Positions 44,609 to 53,360 of a DNA stretch of 64,000 nucleotides are shown piece by piece. Both the position numbers and the translations under genes were made by a program. Within the stretch, counting starts at the first letter, position 1. Each line of letters starts with the position of its first letter. Origin of the DNA: Flavobacterium luteum (GTDB taxonomy: Bacteria; Bacteroidota; Bacteroidia; Flavobacteriales; Flavobacteriaceae); contig NZ_WAEM01000002.1 in NCBI RefSeq assembly GCF_008806775.1, positions 620,001-684,000 of the forward strand. The letters run 5' to 3'. A model generated the notes under the pieces. That model did no database searches. It was not told the DNA's origin and saw nothing but the letters and a program-made list of their open reading frames with translations.

Positions 44609-46070
44609 TGGTATTACGTTTTAAAATTCGGTTTAAGATTTCTTTTTCGTTGTGATATATGAAATACAAAAATAAAATTAATAATGGTATTCCAACAAAA
44701 TAATTCTCCCTAAAAACATAAAATGAGAGCATTGAAAACCCTATTGAAACTATGAGATAGCCTCCAATTTTTTTGATATCATAAGGAATTGGATAGTATT
44801 TGTTTCCGAAATAATAAGAAATAAACATCATGCTTCCGTAGGCTATAATGGTTGCAATGGCAGAACCATAATAACCCATAGTTGGAATTAATAAAAAATT
44901 GAGTGCCAGCGTTACGATAGCCCCAATTATTGAGATGTAAGCTCCTATATAGGTTTTGTCGATGAGTTTGTACCAAACAGAAAGGTTGGTGTAAATTCCT
45001 AAGAAAAAATTGGCTAAAATTATTAACGGAACCACTTTCATGGCTTCCCAATAGGACGCATCACGAATCATTAATACCTTCAAGACATCGGCAAAAACGA
45101 TTACAGCTAATAAAATGAAAGAGCCGAAAATAACAAAATACTTGGTTACAGTAGCATACGTTTGAGGCGCATTTTCGTTAGAAGCATGACTAAAGAAGAA
45201 TGGTTCAATCCCTAAGGTATAAGCCGTCCTGTATAAAACCATGAATAAACCGAGTTTATAACAAGCAGAATAGACACCAACTTGAGCCTCTGCAATATTG
45301 GCGGGCAATAGTTTTCCTAATAAAATTTTATCGAACTGCTCGTTAATGGCGAAAGCTATTCCTGCAATCATAATAGGTAATCCGTAACGCATCATTTTTT
45401 TCCATAACCCAAAATCGAAATCCCAATTAATTTGTAAATAACTTGGTGAAAGCACTACAAATGTTGCCAAACTTGATAGTACATTAGCAATAAAAATATA
45501 CCCTATTTGAAAGTTTTCGAGATAAAAAGTGCTTAAAAAACCATTCGGATTAGCAATTGCTGTTTTAGGTAAAAACAATAAAAAGAAAAGACTCAAAATA
45601 AGATTTAAAACTACATTTCCTATCTTAATTATCGCATAAATCATAGGTTTTTGAGTAGCTCTAAGTTTTGAAAAAGGAACAATTACTAAGGCGTCGAGAA
45701 CTAAAATCCAAATGGTATAGATAATGTATTGTGCCTCTATTCCTGACCAATTGCTTAAAGTGTTTCTATATAACAATGCAACAATTAAAAAGAAAATTGT
45801 AGACCAGAAGATAGAAACTGTTGCGGTTTCTATAACCTTTTTTTTGTTGGTTTCATTATTATAAAATCGAAAAAAGGCCGTTTCCATTCCGTAGGAAAGA
45901 ATTACATTAAAAAATATCATCCATGCAAAAATGATGGACACTTTTCCGTATTCGGCTTTTGGCAATAAATCGGTGTAGAGCGGTACCAATAAAAAACTAA
46001 ACATTCTCGGCAATACAGTTGCGAGTCCGTAAATAGCAGTTTGTTTAAAAAGTTTTTTATATAATCCCAA
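44604..46070 (-). CDS. Polysaccharide/oligosaccharide flippase (MOP superfamily, Wzx-like)
   Basis: This 488-residue protein has about 12-14 membrane helices. The N-terminal KLFKQTAIYGLATVLPRMFSFLLVPLYTDLL pattern is that of Bacteroidetes 'polysaccharide biosynthesis protein' flippases, which move lipid-linked sugars across the inner membrane. Two in-frame TTG starts exist; 46070 (GLYKKLFKQTAIYG) fits the family better than 46106. No ATG is available at the N-terminus. Confidence 0.85.
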   Translation of the reverse strand: MGLYKKLFKQTAIYGLATVLPRMFSFLLVPLYTDLLPKAEYGKVSIIFAWMIFFNVILSYGMETAFFRFYNNETNKKKVIETATVSIFWSTIFFLIVALLYRNTLSNWSGIEAQYIIYTIWILVLDALVIVPFSKLRATQKPMIYAIIKIGNVVLNLILSLFFLLFLPKTAIANPNGFLSTFYLENFQIGYIFIANVLSSLATFVVLSPSYLQINWDFDFGLWKKMMRYGLPIMIAGIAFAINEQFDKILLGKLLPANIAEAQVGVYSACYKLGLFMVLYRTAYTLGIEPFFFSHASNENAPQTYATVTKYFVIFGSFILLAVIVFADVLKVLMIRDASYWEAMKVVPLIILANFFLGIYTNLSVWYKLIDKTYIGAYISIIGAIVTLALNFLLIPTMGYYGSAIATIIAYGSMMFISYYFGNKYYPIPYDIKKIGGYLIVSIGFSMLSFYVFRENYFVGIPLLILFLYFIYHNEKEILNRILKRNTN

Positions 46071-46176
46071 AATTATTAACTTGTTGTTATTTACAAAAAT
46101 AACCAATTCTTTGGTTATTGACCAAAATTGAGGCCCTAATCGTTCACTTTTATTTGTTTTTTTAATAGCAAAAAAA

Positions 46177-46201
46177 AGAGCTACATAATTTGTGTAGCTC
46201 T
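46177..46201 (-). terminator. Terminator-like hairpin downstream of the lipoprotein pair
   Basis: AGAGCTACA (46177-46185) and TGTAGCTCT (46193-46201) form a perfect 9-bp stem. A T-run follows on the minus strand. It lies beyond the atpG relic, so it closes the leftward unit of lipoprotein genes. Confidence 0.75.
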
Positions 46202-46227
46202 CAAATATTTTAATAAAAATAATACTT

Positions 46228-46313
46228 CTATCCTTTCAATGCTTTTGCTCCACCCACAATCTCTAAACTTTCGTTAGCTATAGAGGCTTAATGTGCTTTG
46301 TTATAAGTCATTT
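46228..46313 (-). pseudogene. Relic of the 3' end of atpG
   Basis: The minus strand reads TYNKAH*ASIANESLEIVGGAKALKG and a TAG stop. Intact AtpG ends TYNKARQASITNEILEIVGGAEALKG, encoded at 47141-47221. By hand I count about 10 differences over the last 26 codons. One change makes Gln a stop. The piece lies about 830 bp from the intact end, in the same orientation. Confidence 0.85.
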
Positions 46314-46328
46314 AAAAACAATAGAAAA

Positions 46329-46649
46329 TTACTTAAACTTAATTGCAGTTCCATTTATACCACAAGTTTGAGTATAACTTGCAATTTTATCAAGATTTAT
46401 GTCAATTACAGCATCAGCACCAAGTGCTGCGGCTTTCTTTTTTAGGACCTTAATCGCATGTTTTTGTCCTGACGCATGAACAGCTACACTTCCTATTACT
46501 TCGAACCGCTTTTCAGGAGTCCTTGAATAAATTAAAATACTCGTTGGTTCCGTTGGTTGATAAGTTTTACTGCCTGTTTGTACATAATGAGTTTTAATGC
46601 TACAACTTACAAACACAAATAAAATTGATAAATAAATAATATTTTTCAT
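46329..46649 (-). CDS. Small lipoprotein, YbjQ-like fold (paralogue 1)
   Basis: This 106-residue protein has a lipobox (LFVFVSC, Cys ~16). The mature part has SILIYSRTPEKRFEVIGSVAVHA, KKKAAALGADAVIDINLDK and GTAIKF, which resembles the YbjQ/heavy-metal-binding domain pattern (E-V-I-G, A-x-x-L-GADA-V-I). It is paralogous to the next gene upstream. It lies between two copies of the atpG 3' end. Function unknown. Confidence 0.75.
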   Translation of the reverse strand: MKNIIYLSILFVFVSCSIKTHYVQTGSKTYQPTEPTSILIYSRTPEKRFEVIGSVAVHASGQKHAIKVLKKKAAALGADAVIDINLDKIASYTQTCGINGTAIKFK

Positions 46650-46675
46650 TTAGTTTTTTTTTAATTAAATTAGTA

Positions 46676-47023
46676 TTAATTGTATTTTACAGCAGTCCCT
46701 GTGGCTTTTATACCATTAGACCAATATCCCATTGTAATAGAAAGTCGCAAATCTACTATTGCATCTGCTCCCAACAAAGAAGCTTGCTCTTTTAATAAAT
46801 CTACAGCTATTTTTGAGTTTTTTCCTGCATCGGCACAAGCTAGAACTTGACCTATAATTTTATAGCTTTTAGGAGTAACTTTTGTTGAGTAAACCTCAAC
46901 TTGATCTGAGGATGTTGGAACTATATCAGAAATTTCAGCGTCATCTGTTTGGATTTTTGATACTGTCGAACAGCTTGTAAAAAACACAATTAGCACCGAT
47001 AAAACAAACCATTTTGTTTTCAT
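46676..47023 (-). CDS. Small lipoprotein, YbjQ-like fold (paralogue 2)
   Basis: This 115-residue protein has a lipobox (LIVFFTSC, Cys ~18) followed by QVEVYSTKVTPKSYKIIGQV, LKEQASLLGADAIVDLRL and GIKATGTAVKYN. The common pattern with its neighbour (V-Y-S-x-x-x-P-x-x-Y/F-x-V/I-I-G, A-x-x-LGADA-V/I, GTA-x-K) shows tandem duplication with strong divergence. The two are 26 bp apart and likely co-transcribed. A metal or stress link is only a guess. Confidence 0.75.
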   Translation of the reverse strand: MKTKWFVLSVLIVFFTSCSTVSKIQTDDAEISDIVPTSSDQVEVYSTKVTPKSYKIIGQVLACADAGKNSKIAVDLLKEQASLLGADAIVDLRLSITMGYWSNGIKATGTAVKYN

Positions 47024-47090
47024 AAATTTTAAGATTTAATTTTCATTTCAAATATAAATAATTAGAAACTTATATTTAACGACAGAATTA

Positions 47091-47119
47091 AAAAAAAGCC
47101 AACAAAATTTGCTGGCTTT
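47091..47119 (-). terminator. Terminator at the end of the atp gene row
   Basis: On the minus strand AAGCCAGC pairs with GTTGGCTT (one G-T pair), followed by T8. It lies about 20 bp past the atpG stop and separates the atp genes from the lipoprotein pair. Confidence 0.8.
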
Positions 47120-47140
47120 ATTTATAAATATATAATCCTA

Positions 47141-48001
47141 TTATCCTTTCAATGCTTCTGCTCCGCCCACAATTTCTAATATTTCGTTAGTTATAGAGGC
47201 TTGACGTGCTTTGTTATACGTCAATTTCAATTGATCTCTCAATTCAGTGGCGTTGTCTGTCGCTTTGTGCATAGCCGTCATACGCGCTCCGTGTTCTGAA
47301 GCAAATGAATCTCGAATTCCTTTGTATAATTGTGTTCGTAATGATTTTGGAATTAAAGTCAGCAAGATATCCTCTTTTGATGGTTCAAAAATATAATCAC
47401 CTGATGAAGTTACCTTATCAGAAACAATTGGCGCTAAAGGCAAAAACTGTTCCGTTTGAATAATTTGTGTAGCGGCATTTTTAAACTGATTGTAAACCAA
47501 TTCGATTTTATCGTATTCGCCTGATACAAATTTTTGAGTCAATGCTTCCGCAATAATCGATACATTATCAAAAGTCAAATCATCAAAAACTGCGCTTTGA
47601 TTATCTACTACTGATAGCGTTTTAGTTAAAATATCATTTCCTTTTTTACCTATTGCAAATACATCAACTTGTTTCTCTGCATAATATTCAGCACGGCTTT
47701 TTACTTCCTTAATTACATTAGAATTAAAAGCACCACACAAACCTCTGTTTGAAGTTATGGCAACAACCAAAACTTTTTTAATTTCCCTTTGGGTTGTAAA
47801 ATCACCCCCAACATCACTATCGAGAGATGAGGAAAGATTTTGTAATAATTCCGTTAGTTTTTCGGCATAAGGACGCATGGCTGTAATTGCATCTTGTGCT
47901 TTCTTCAGTTTTGCTGCAGAAACCATTTTCATTGCCGATGTGATTTGCATCGTCGATGAAACGGAAGTAATTCTATTACGGATTTCCTTTAAGTTTGCCA
48001 T
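47141..48001 (-). CDS. atpG: ATP synthase F1 gamma subunit
   Basis: This 286-residue rotor stalk subunit has the N-terminal EIRNRITSVSSTMQITSAMKMVSAAKL helix and the C-terminal ARQASITNEILEIVGGAEAL helix that enter the F1 head. It is last in the leftward row B-E-F-H-A-G. A degenerate copy of its 3' end lies at 46228-46313. Confidence 0.97.
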   Translation of the reverse strand: MANLKEIRNRITSVSSTMQITSAMKMVSAAKLKKAQDAITAMRPYAEKLTELLQNLSSSLDSDVGGDFTTQREIKKVLVVAITSNRGLCGAFNSNVIKEVKSRAEYYAEKQVDVFAIGKKGNDILTKTLSVVDNQSAVFDDLTFDNVSIIAEALTQKFVSGEYDKIELVYNQFKNAATQIIQTEQFLPLAPIVSDKVTSSGDYIFEPSKEDILLTLIPKSLRTQLYKGIRDSFASEHGARMTAMHKATDNATELRDQLKLTYNKARQASITNEILEIVGGAEALKG

Positions 48002-48021
48002 TTTTTTTAGTATTAAGATTT

Positions 48022-48066
48022 AAGTATTAAGTATCAAGAAGTCTTAATTCTTGATACTTAATACTT
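48022..48066. repeat. Perfect 19-bp inverted repeat between atpA and atpG
   Basis: AAGTATTAAGTATCAAGAA (48022-48040) and its exact reverse complement (48048-48066) flank a 7-nt loop. The word AGTATTAAG is also repeated in tandem at the flanks. No T-run suited to termination follows before the atpG start other than a distant T-rich patch. Confidence 0.85.
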
Positions 48067-48074
48067 AATACTTT

Positions 48075-49652
48075 TTAATTATATTTCGCTGAGATTTCTT
48101 TAGCTGCTGATTCAATTACATCTGTAATTTTATCATCTAATTTTCCTGCCTTCAAAGCATCAAGAGTATCTCTGTGTTTGTTGTTTAAGTATTCTAAGAA
48201 ATCTTTCTCAAATTCTTTAACTTTATTTACAGGAACACTTTTCAATAAGTTTTTCGAACCCGCATAAATAATAGCAACTTGATCTTCAACTGTATAAGGA
48301 GAATTTAAACCTTGTTTCAAGATTTCAACATTTCTTCTTCCTTTTTCAATTACATTTAAAGTAACGGCATCCAAATCAGAACCAAATTTAGCAAACGCCT
48401 CCAATTCACGGAATTGTGCTTGATCTAATTTTAATGTACCTGCTACTTTTTTCATGGATTTAATTTGAGCGTTACCTCCAACACGAGATACTGAAATACC
48501 TACGTTAATCGCTGGACGAACTCCTGAATTAAATAAATCTCCATCCAAGAAAATTTGTCCGTCAGTAATCGAAATTACGTTTGTTGGAATATATGCAGAA
48601 ACGTCACCCGCTTGAGTTTCGATGATTGGTAGCGCCGTTAATGAACCTCCACCTTTCACGATTCCTTTTAATGAATCAGGTAAATCATTCATGTTTTTAG
48701 CAATTCCATCATCGGCAATCACTTTACAGGCTCTTTCTAATAAACGAGAGTGTAAGTAAAAAACGTCTCCAGGATATGCCTCACGTCCCGGTGGTCTTCT
48801 TAATAAAAGAGAAACCTCACGATATGCTACCGCTTGCTTTGATAAATCATCATAAACAATTAACGCAGGACGACCTGAATCTCTAAAATATTCTCCAATT
48901 GCAGCACCTGCGAAAGGAGCATAAACTTGCATTGGAGCTGGATCAGAAGCATTAGCAGCAACAATAATGGTATAAGCCATTGCTCCTTTTTCTTCTAACA
49001 TTTTTGCTATTCCTGCTACCGTTGAAGCTTTTTGTCCAATGGCAACATAAATACAGAATACTGGTTTTCCAGCATCATAAAATTCTTTTTGATTCAAAAT
49101 GGTATCAATACAAACAGTTGATTTACCCGTTTGACGGTCACCAATAACTAACTCACGTTGTCCACGACCTACAGGAATCATAGCATCTACAGCTTTTACT
49201 CCTGTTTGTAATGGCTCAGTAACTGGTTGACGAAAGATAACTCCAGGAGCTTTTCTTTCTAATGGCATTTCGAATAATTCTCCAGCAATTGGTCCTTTTC
49301 CATCGATTGGAAAACCAAGAGTATTTACTACTCGACCTACCATTCCTTCACCTGTTTTAAGAGAAGCAATACGTTGTGTTCTTTTTGCAGTTGAACCTTC
49401 TTTGATTCCTGTTGATGGACCTAAAAGTACAACCCCAACATTGTCTTCTTCAAGATTCAAAACGATTCCTTCTAAACCGTTTTCAAACTCTACTAATTCA
49501 CCATATTGAACATTTGATAACCCGTAAACACGAGCAATACCATCTCCAACGTTTAGAACTGATCCTACTTCTTCTAAAGTAGCACCAGATTCAAAACCTT
49601 CTACTTGCTTTCTTAATATTGCTGAAATTTCAGCAGGTTTAATATCCGCCAT
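48075..49652 (-). CDS. atpA: ATP synthase F1 alpha subunit
   Basis: This 525-residue non-catalytic nucleotide-binding subunit has Walker [10 protein letters not shown] and the [46 protein letters not shown] signature region, of which [11 protein letters not shown] is diagnostic. It lies 16 bp after atpH. AtpD (beta) is not in the window. Confidence 0.99.
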   Translation of the reverse strand: MADIKPAEISAILRKQVEGFESGATLEEVGSVLNVGDGIARVYGLSNVQYGELVEFENGLEGIVLNLEEDNVGVVLLGPSTGIKEGSTAKRTQRIASLKTGEGMVGRVVNTLGFPIDGKGPIAGELFEMPLERKAPGVIFRQPVTEPLQTGVKAVDAMIPVGRGQRELVIGDRQTGKSTVCIDTILNQKEFYDAGKPVFCIYVAIGQKASTVAGIAKMLEEKGAMAYTIIVAANASDPAPMQVYAPFAGAAIGEYFRDSGRPALIVYDDLSKQAVAYREVSLLLRRPPGREAYPGDVFYLHSRLLERACKVIADDGIAKNMNDLPDSLKGIVKGGGSLTALPIIETQAGDVSAYIPTNVISITDGQIFLDGDLFNSGVRPAINVGISVSRVGGNAQIKSMKKVAGTLKLDQAQFRELEAFAKFGSDLDAVTLNVIEKGRRNVEILKQGLNSPYTVEDQVAIIYAGSKNLLKSVPVNKVKEFEKDFLEYLNNKHRDTLDALKAGKLDDKITDVIESAAKEISAKYN

Positions 49653-49668
49653 AATTATTTATAAATAA

Positions 49669-50202
49669 CTAGTTACTTAATTCTCTTTTTAATACTTTTA
49701 ATCGGTTAGCAACTGAAGCATTATACTGCTTGTCGCCTATTTTTAAAATAAATCCTCCAATAATTGAAGCATCTATGGTGTTTTCAATTGTAATTTTTTT
49801 ATCTGAAAAGGTGGCTATTTTTGCTAAAACCTTAGCTTCTAAAGCTGCATCTAAAGCAATAGCTGTGGTAACTTGTGCCACTTCAACGCCATTCATCTCA
49901 TCAAATAATTTGTTGTATTCTGTGGCAACAGCACCAAGAATTTCAAATCTTTTGTTTTCAAATAATAAGTGAAAAAGGCTCTTAGTTACTGCATTTGCAC
50001 TTGCAAAAACTTCTAAAAGGGCGCTTTCTTTTACCTCAACTTTTATCGTTGGGCTTTGAATAAAAGAATCTAATTCGGCATTACTTTTTAATGTAGAAGC
50101 GATTAAAATCATATCACTATTCACCTTATCGGCAACCTTTTTTAAGTCTGCTATCTCTAAAATTGCTTTTGCGTAACGAATTGCTGCTCTTGTACTTGCC
50201 AT
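49669..50202 (-). CDS. atpH: ATP synthase F1 delta subunit (OSCP)
   Basis: This 177-residue peripheral-stalk cap protein has the family N-terminus AAIRYAKAILEIA and the C-terminal IGGFILKIGDKQYNASVANRLKVLKREL. It links AtpF to the F1 head. It starts 2 bp after atpF. Confidence 0.95.
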   Translation of the reverse strand: MASTRAAIRYAKAILEIADLKKVADKVNSDMILIASTLKSNAELDSFIQSPTIKVEVKESALLEVFASANAVTKSLFHLLFENKRFEILGAVATEYNKLFDEMNGVEVAQVTTAIALDAALEAKVLAKIATFSDKKITIENTIDASIIGGFILKIGDKQYNASVANRLKVLKRELSN

Positions 50203-50204
50203 AA

Positions 50205-50705
50205 TTAGTTTAATTTAGCATCTCCTAACATCTTCTCTACTAATTTAGTTTGAGCTTCTTTGTTAGACAGTTCCTCTTTTAATACTTTTTCAGCAATTGC
50301 TAATGATAATGAAGAAACTTGCAATTTCAATTCAGCCATTGCAGCATTTTTTTCACTTTCGATAGACGCTTTAGCTTGTTCAATCATTTTTAGCCCTTGA
50401 GCCTGTGCTTCATTTTTAGCATCAGCAATCATTTTGTCTTTGATCTCACGTGCATCTTTTAGTAATGAATCACGCTCTAATCTTGCTTCTTGCAAAATAC
50501 GTTGATTGTCAGCCTGAAGGTTTTGCATTTCTTTCTTAGCATTTTCAGCAGAAAGCAAGGCGTTTCTAATTCCTTCTTCTCTTTCGTTTACTGCATCAAG
50601 AATTGGTTTCCAGGCAAATTTTTTCAATAGGAAAATCAATCCTACAAAAATTAAAGTTTGCCAGAAGAACAGTCCGAACGAAAAATCATTTATTAACTTT
50701 TCCAT
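50205..50705 (-). CDS. atpF: ATP synthase F0 b subunit
   Basis: This 166-residue protein has one N-terminal membrane helix (FGLFFWQTLIFVGLIFLLKKF) and a long charged coiled coil (~40-160) forming the stator stalk. It follows atpE after a strong hairpin (50742-50770). Confidence 0.96.
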   Translation of the reverse strand: MEKLINDFSFGLFFWQTLIFVGLIFLLKKFAWKPILDAVNEREEGIRNALLSAENAKKEMQNLQADNQRILQEARLERDSLLKDAREIKDKMIADAKNEAQAQGLKMIEQAKASIESEKNAAMAELKLQVSSLSLAIAEKVLKEELSNKEAQTKLVEKMLGDAKLN

Positions 50706-50741
50706 AATATATAGCGTATGATGTAAATTTAAATTTTAAAT

Positions 50742-50770
50742 AAAAACTGCAACCAACCGTTGCAGTTTTT
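50742..50770 (-). terminator. Intra-operon terminator/attenuator between atpE and atpF
   Basis: AAAAACTGCAAC (50742-50753) and GTTGCAGTTTTT (50759-50770) form a perfect 12-bp stem with a CAACC loop. On the minus strand T5 follows at the stem base. Placed right after atpE, it would stop or stabilise part of the transcripts there. Confidence 0.75.
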
Positions 50771-50783
50771 AGATTTTTTTAGA

Positions 50784-50975
50784 CTATGTTGCAAAAATTG
50801 CAGCAAATCCAATACCTTCAATAAGTGCAGCAGCAATAAGCATCGCTGTCTGGATTTTTCCAGTAGCTTCTGGTTGACGAGCGATAGCATCCATTGCAGA
50901 ACCACCGATTCTACCAATACCAATACCTGCTCCGATAACTACTAATCCTGCTCCAACAATTCTAGGAATTTCCAT
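50784..50975 (-). CDS. atpE: ATP synthase F0 c subunit
   Basis: This 63-residue two-helix ring protein has GAGIGIGRIGGSAMDAIARQPEA (loop with conserved RQPE) and the ion-binding Glu in AALIEGIGFAAIFAT. The residues after that Glu (Gly-Ile) lack the Ser/Thr expected of Na+ sites, so protons are the likely ion. Confidence 0.96.
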   Translation of the reverse strand: MEIPRIVGAGLVVIGAGIGIGRIGGSAMDAIARQPEATGKIQTAMLIAAALIEGIGFAAIFAT

Positions 50976-51075
50976 AAAAATATGTATTAAAAATTAAACA
51001 TTCAATTTGAGATTAAAGTTCAGAATTTAGAGGTTAAAAATGATTTCTAACTTCGTATTTCTAATTTCTAACTTT

Positions 51076-52224
51076 TTAATGATGTGCTTCATCATGATGG
51101 TGCTCCTCTACAGCAGAACCAAAATACAAAGCCGCTAACATGGTAAATATATAAGCTTGCAACAATGCAACTAATATTTCGATAACTGAAATGGCAAATG
51201 ATAACATAAATGACAACGAACCACCTACCCAGTTTTTAAATATAAAAATCAAACCTATCAAACTCATTAAAACAATGTGTCCTGCAAACATGTTCGCATA
51301 CAAACGAATCATTAATGCAAATGGTTTGATAAATACCCCTAAAAGTTCTATTGGCGCCAAAATTACTTTCATAGGTGTTGGCACGCCAGGCATCCAGAAA
51401 ATGTGCCCCCAATAATTTTTATTAGCTGTAAGATTGGTAATTAAAAATGTTACAATTGCTAATCCAGCGGTTACTGCAATATTTCCTGTAACGTTGATAC
51501 CTAGTGGTGTTAATCCGAAAATATTTAAAAACCAAATAAAGAAAAATACTGTCAACAAGAAACTCATGTACTTTTTGTAATGTTTCTCACCAATGTTTGG
51601 AATAGCAATTTCGTCTCTAACATACAAAACTATAGGTTCGAAGAAACGTCCTACTCCAGATGAAATTCCGCCGTTTTTAGCATAGGTTTTAGCCAAGCTT
51701 GAAAACACAAAAAACATTAAAAAAGCAACAATCATAATTGTTAAAACGCTTTTTGTAATAGAAAAATCTAATGGTTTAATGTTTGTAGGATGATGCTCAT
51801 CTCCAGTTAATGTTCCGGAAGCATCCGTTTTATAAATTTTTTCGTCGTGGCCTAATTTATAATAATTTCCGTTTGACTCAGCAACTTCATGTCCGTGTTC
51901 GAACTTTGATGAAGAGAAAATTTGAACTCCGTTATCCCACAATATAATAGGAAGCGGAAAACCGTAATGAGCTCCTGTTGCTTCGTCTTCAAATAACGAA
52001 AATTCATGCGCATCCAAAACGTGATGTTGCTTGAAGGCATCAATTTTAGATTTTATATCTGTTGGTTCAGCATGCTCTTCATGATTAGCTTGAGTTGAGT
52101 GGGCATCAACTTGAATTTCAGATTTTACTGGTAAATCATCTGATTCGTTTGCAAATCCAAAAATTGGAGCAAAAACAAGTGTTAATAATAATATGAATTT
52201 TGTAGCTTTATTCGAAAACACCAT
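51076..52224 (-). CDS. atpB: ATP synthase F0 a subunit with N-terminal extension
   Basis: This 382-residue subunit has the proton-channel core in its C-terminal half (PFALMIRLYANMFAGHIVLM with the essential Arg, and the final SVIEILVALLQAYIFTMLAALY). Ahead of it is a signal peptide (~1-25) and a ~130-residue His/Glu/Asp-rich region that should face the periplasm, plus a His-rich tail (EEHHHDEAHH). The extension is seen in Bacteroidetes AtpB. ATG 52224 is preferred to TTG 52230. Confidence 0.95.
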   Translation of the reverse strand: MVFSNKATKFILLLTLVFAPIFGFANESDDLPVKSEIQVDAHSTQANHEEHAEPTDIKSKIDAFKQHHVLDAHEFSLFEDEATGAHYGFPLPIILWDNGVQIFSSSKFEHGHEVAESNGNYYKLGHDEKIYKTDASGTLTGDEHHPTNIKPLDFSITKSVLTIMIVAFLMFFVFSSLAKTYAKNGGISSGVGRFFEPIVLYVRDEIAIPNIGEKHYKKYMSFLLTVFFFIWFLNIFGLTPLGINVTGNIAVTAGLAIVTFLITNLTANKNYWGHIFWMPGVPTPMKVILAPIELLGVFIKPFALMIRLYANMFAGHIVLMSLIGLIFIFKNWVGGSLSFMLSFAISVIEILVALLQAYIFTMLAALYFGSAVEEHHHDEAHH

Positions 52225-52266
52225 AGTCAATCAATTAACTTAAATATTACTTTCTGAAATTTGGTG

Positions 52267-52274
52267 CAAAGGTA
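52267..52274 (-). promoter_or_regulatory. Candidate internal promoter upstream of atpB
   Basis: The minus strand reads TACCTTTG, an exact TAnnTTTG match, about 43 bp upstream of the atpB ATG. The -33 area is T-rich without a clear TTG. It could start a transcript for the core subunits separately from atpZ. Confidence 0.45.
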
Positions 52275-52342
52275 CATCTTTTCTTATTATTGAAAAAGAG
52301 ATAAAAGTTTTTTTTTGATGAAATTGATGATTTACAAGAGTT

Positions 52343-52744
52343 TTATCTATTATTATTTACTATTCTTATCGTTATTGTGGTTTCTATTGCTAAAAATAAA
52401 GCAAAAACGATAAAAAAATTAATTTTTTCTATTGTGACACTTTTTGGGTCGGCATTCAAAATAGGCAAAAGAACAATGTAGGCAATTACCATTTTAATAC
52501 AAGTGATTAAGAGAAAGGTATATCCTACATTATCTATATTCTTAGACTTAACTATAATAAGAATAAAAAGTAATACAGTTGAACAAACTAAAAAAAATAA
52601 ATAAATGGCTTCTATTGAGTAGTGAAAATTTTGAAACCCAAAACTGTTTCCTTTAATGAAAAAAAATAATTTGTGAATAAGATAAGCTATAAATGAGATA
52701 ATTATTAACTCTAAAATGGGTTGGTGCTTTTTTAATTGTATCAT
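52343..52744 (-). CDS. Small membrane protein of the atp locus (DUF6168-like)
   Basis: This 133-residue protein has four hydrophobic helices (ELIIISFIAYLIHKLFFFI, AIYLFFLVCSTVLLFILIIV, FLLITCIKMVIAYIVLLPIL, FFIVFALFLAIETTITI). Position between atpZ and atpB, and overall pattern, match the DUF6168 family of Flavobacteria; it holds the place of AtpI-type assembly proteins elsewhere. It overlaps the atpZ stop by one base. A role in c-ring assembly is inferred from position only. Confidence 0.75.
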   Translation of the reverse strand: MIQLKKHQPILELIIISFIAYLIHKLFFFIKGNSFGFQNFHYSIEAIYLFFLVCSTVLLFILIIVKSKNIDNVGYTFLLITCIKMVIAYIVLLPILNADPKSVTIEKINFFIVFALFLAIETTITIRIVNNNR

Positions 52745-52983
52745 TATTCATCAGAAGATTTATTGATATCCTTAAGTTGTCTGTTGATGTTATAAAAAGA
52801 AAGTGCAACTCCTACTAAAGTTAATATTTTAACATATATATTATGCGAATTGGAGTACTTCATATCTAGCCAGCTCCCTAAATAGGAAAACCCAAAAACT
52901 ATTACCCCCATTTGTATTGGTATATTAATAAGAGCCAACCACTTATTATTGGATTTTTTCTTCGGGTCTTTGTTGAATGTCAT
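52744..52983 (-). CDS. atpZ: AtpZ/AtpI family protein
   Basis: This 79-residue protein has two helices (NIPIQMGVIVFGFSYLGSWLD and KILTLVGVALSFYNINRQL), the usual AtpZ design. Related proteins help assemble the F0 sector or move Mg2+/Ca2+. It begins the atp row and overlaps the 3' end of the bactofilin gene by 38 bp. Confidence 0.85.
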   Translation of the reverse strand: MTFNKDPKKKSNNKWLALINIPIQMGVIVFGFSYLGSWLDMKYSNSHNIYVKILTLVGVALSFYNINRQLKDINKSSDE

Positions 52984-53356
52984 TTGTAATTGGGGTTTTT
53001 ACATTTGGTTTCATAACACAAGTTGCGCTAAATTCGGCTCCTGGTTCTACTGAAAGTTTTCCGCAAATTACTTCACCATGAATACTTGCTTTCGATTTTA
53101 TATTTAGAATTTCTATTACTTGTATTTTTCCTTCAAATCGCCCTTCAATATCGGCATTTTTACAAATAATATCTCCCTTTATACTTCCTGCTGGCCCAAT
53201 GACTATTTTGCCTTTCGATTGAAAATTTCCAACTAAATGACCGTCTAATCTAAAATCAGCTGGTGACAGGATGTCGCCATGAATGGTAGTTCCTTCCACG
53301 ATTCTGTTGGTTTTTCCTAAGAGATCGGTATATGATTTCGGATTTTTATCAAACAT
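52946..53356 (-). CDS. Bactofilin (polymer-forming cytoskeletal protein)
   Basis: This 136-residue protein has the bactofilin beta-helix repeats (VEGTTIHGDILSPADFRLDGHLVG, GKIVIGPAGSIKGDIICKNADIEGRFEGKI, SKASIHGEVICGKLSVEPGAEF) flanked by short unstructured ends. Bactofilins form filaments involved in cell shape or envelope synthesis. ATG 53356 lies 4 bp past the sprE stop. The longer frame to 53425 overlaps sprE and is rejected. Confidence 0.92.
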   Translation of the reverse strand: MFDKNPKSYTDLLGKTNRIVEGTTIHGDILSPADFRLDGHLVGNFQSKGKIVIGPAGSIKGDIICKNADIEGRFEGKIQVIEILNIKSKASIHGEVICGKLSVEPGAEFSATCVMKPNVKTPITNDIQQRPEEKIQ

Positions 53357-53360
53357 TTTT

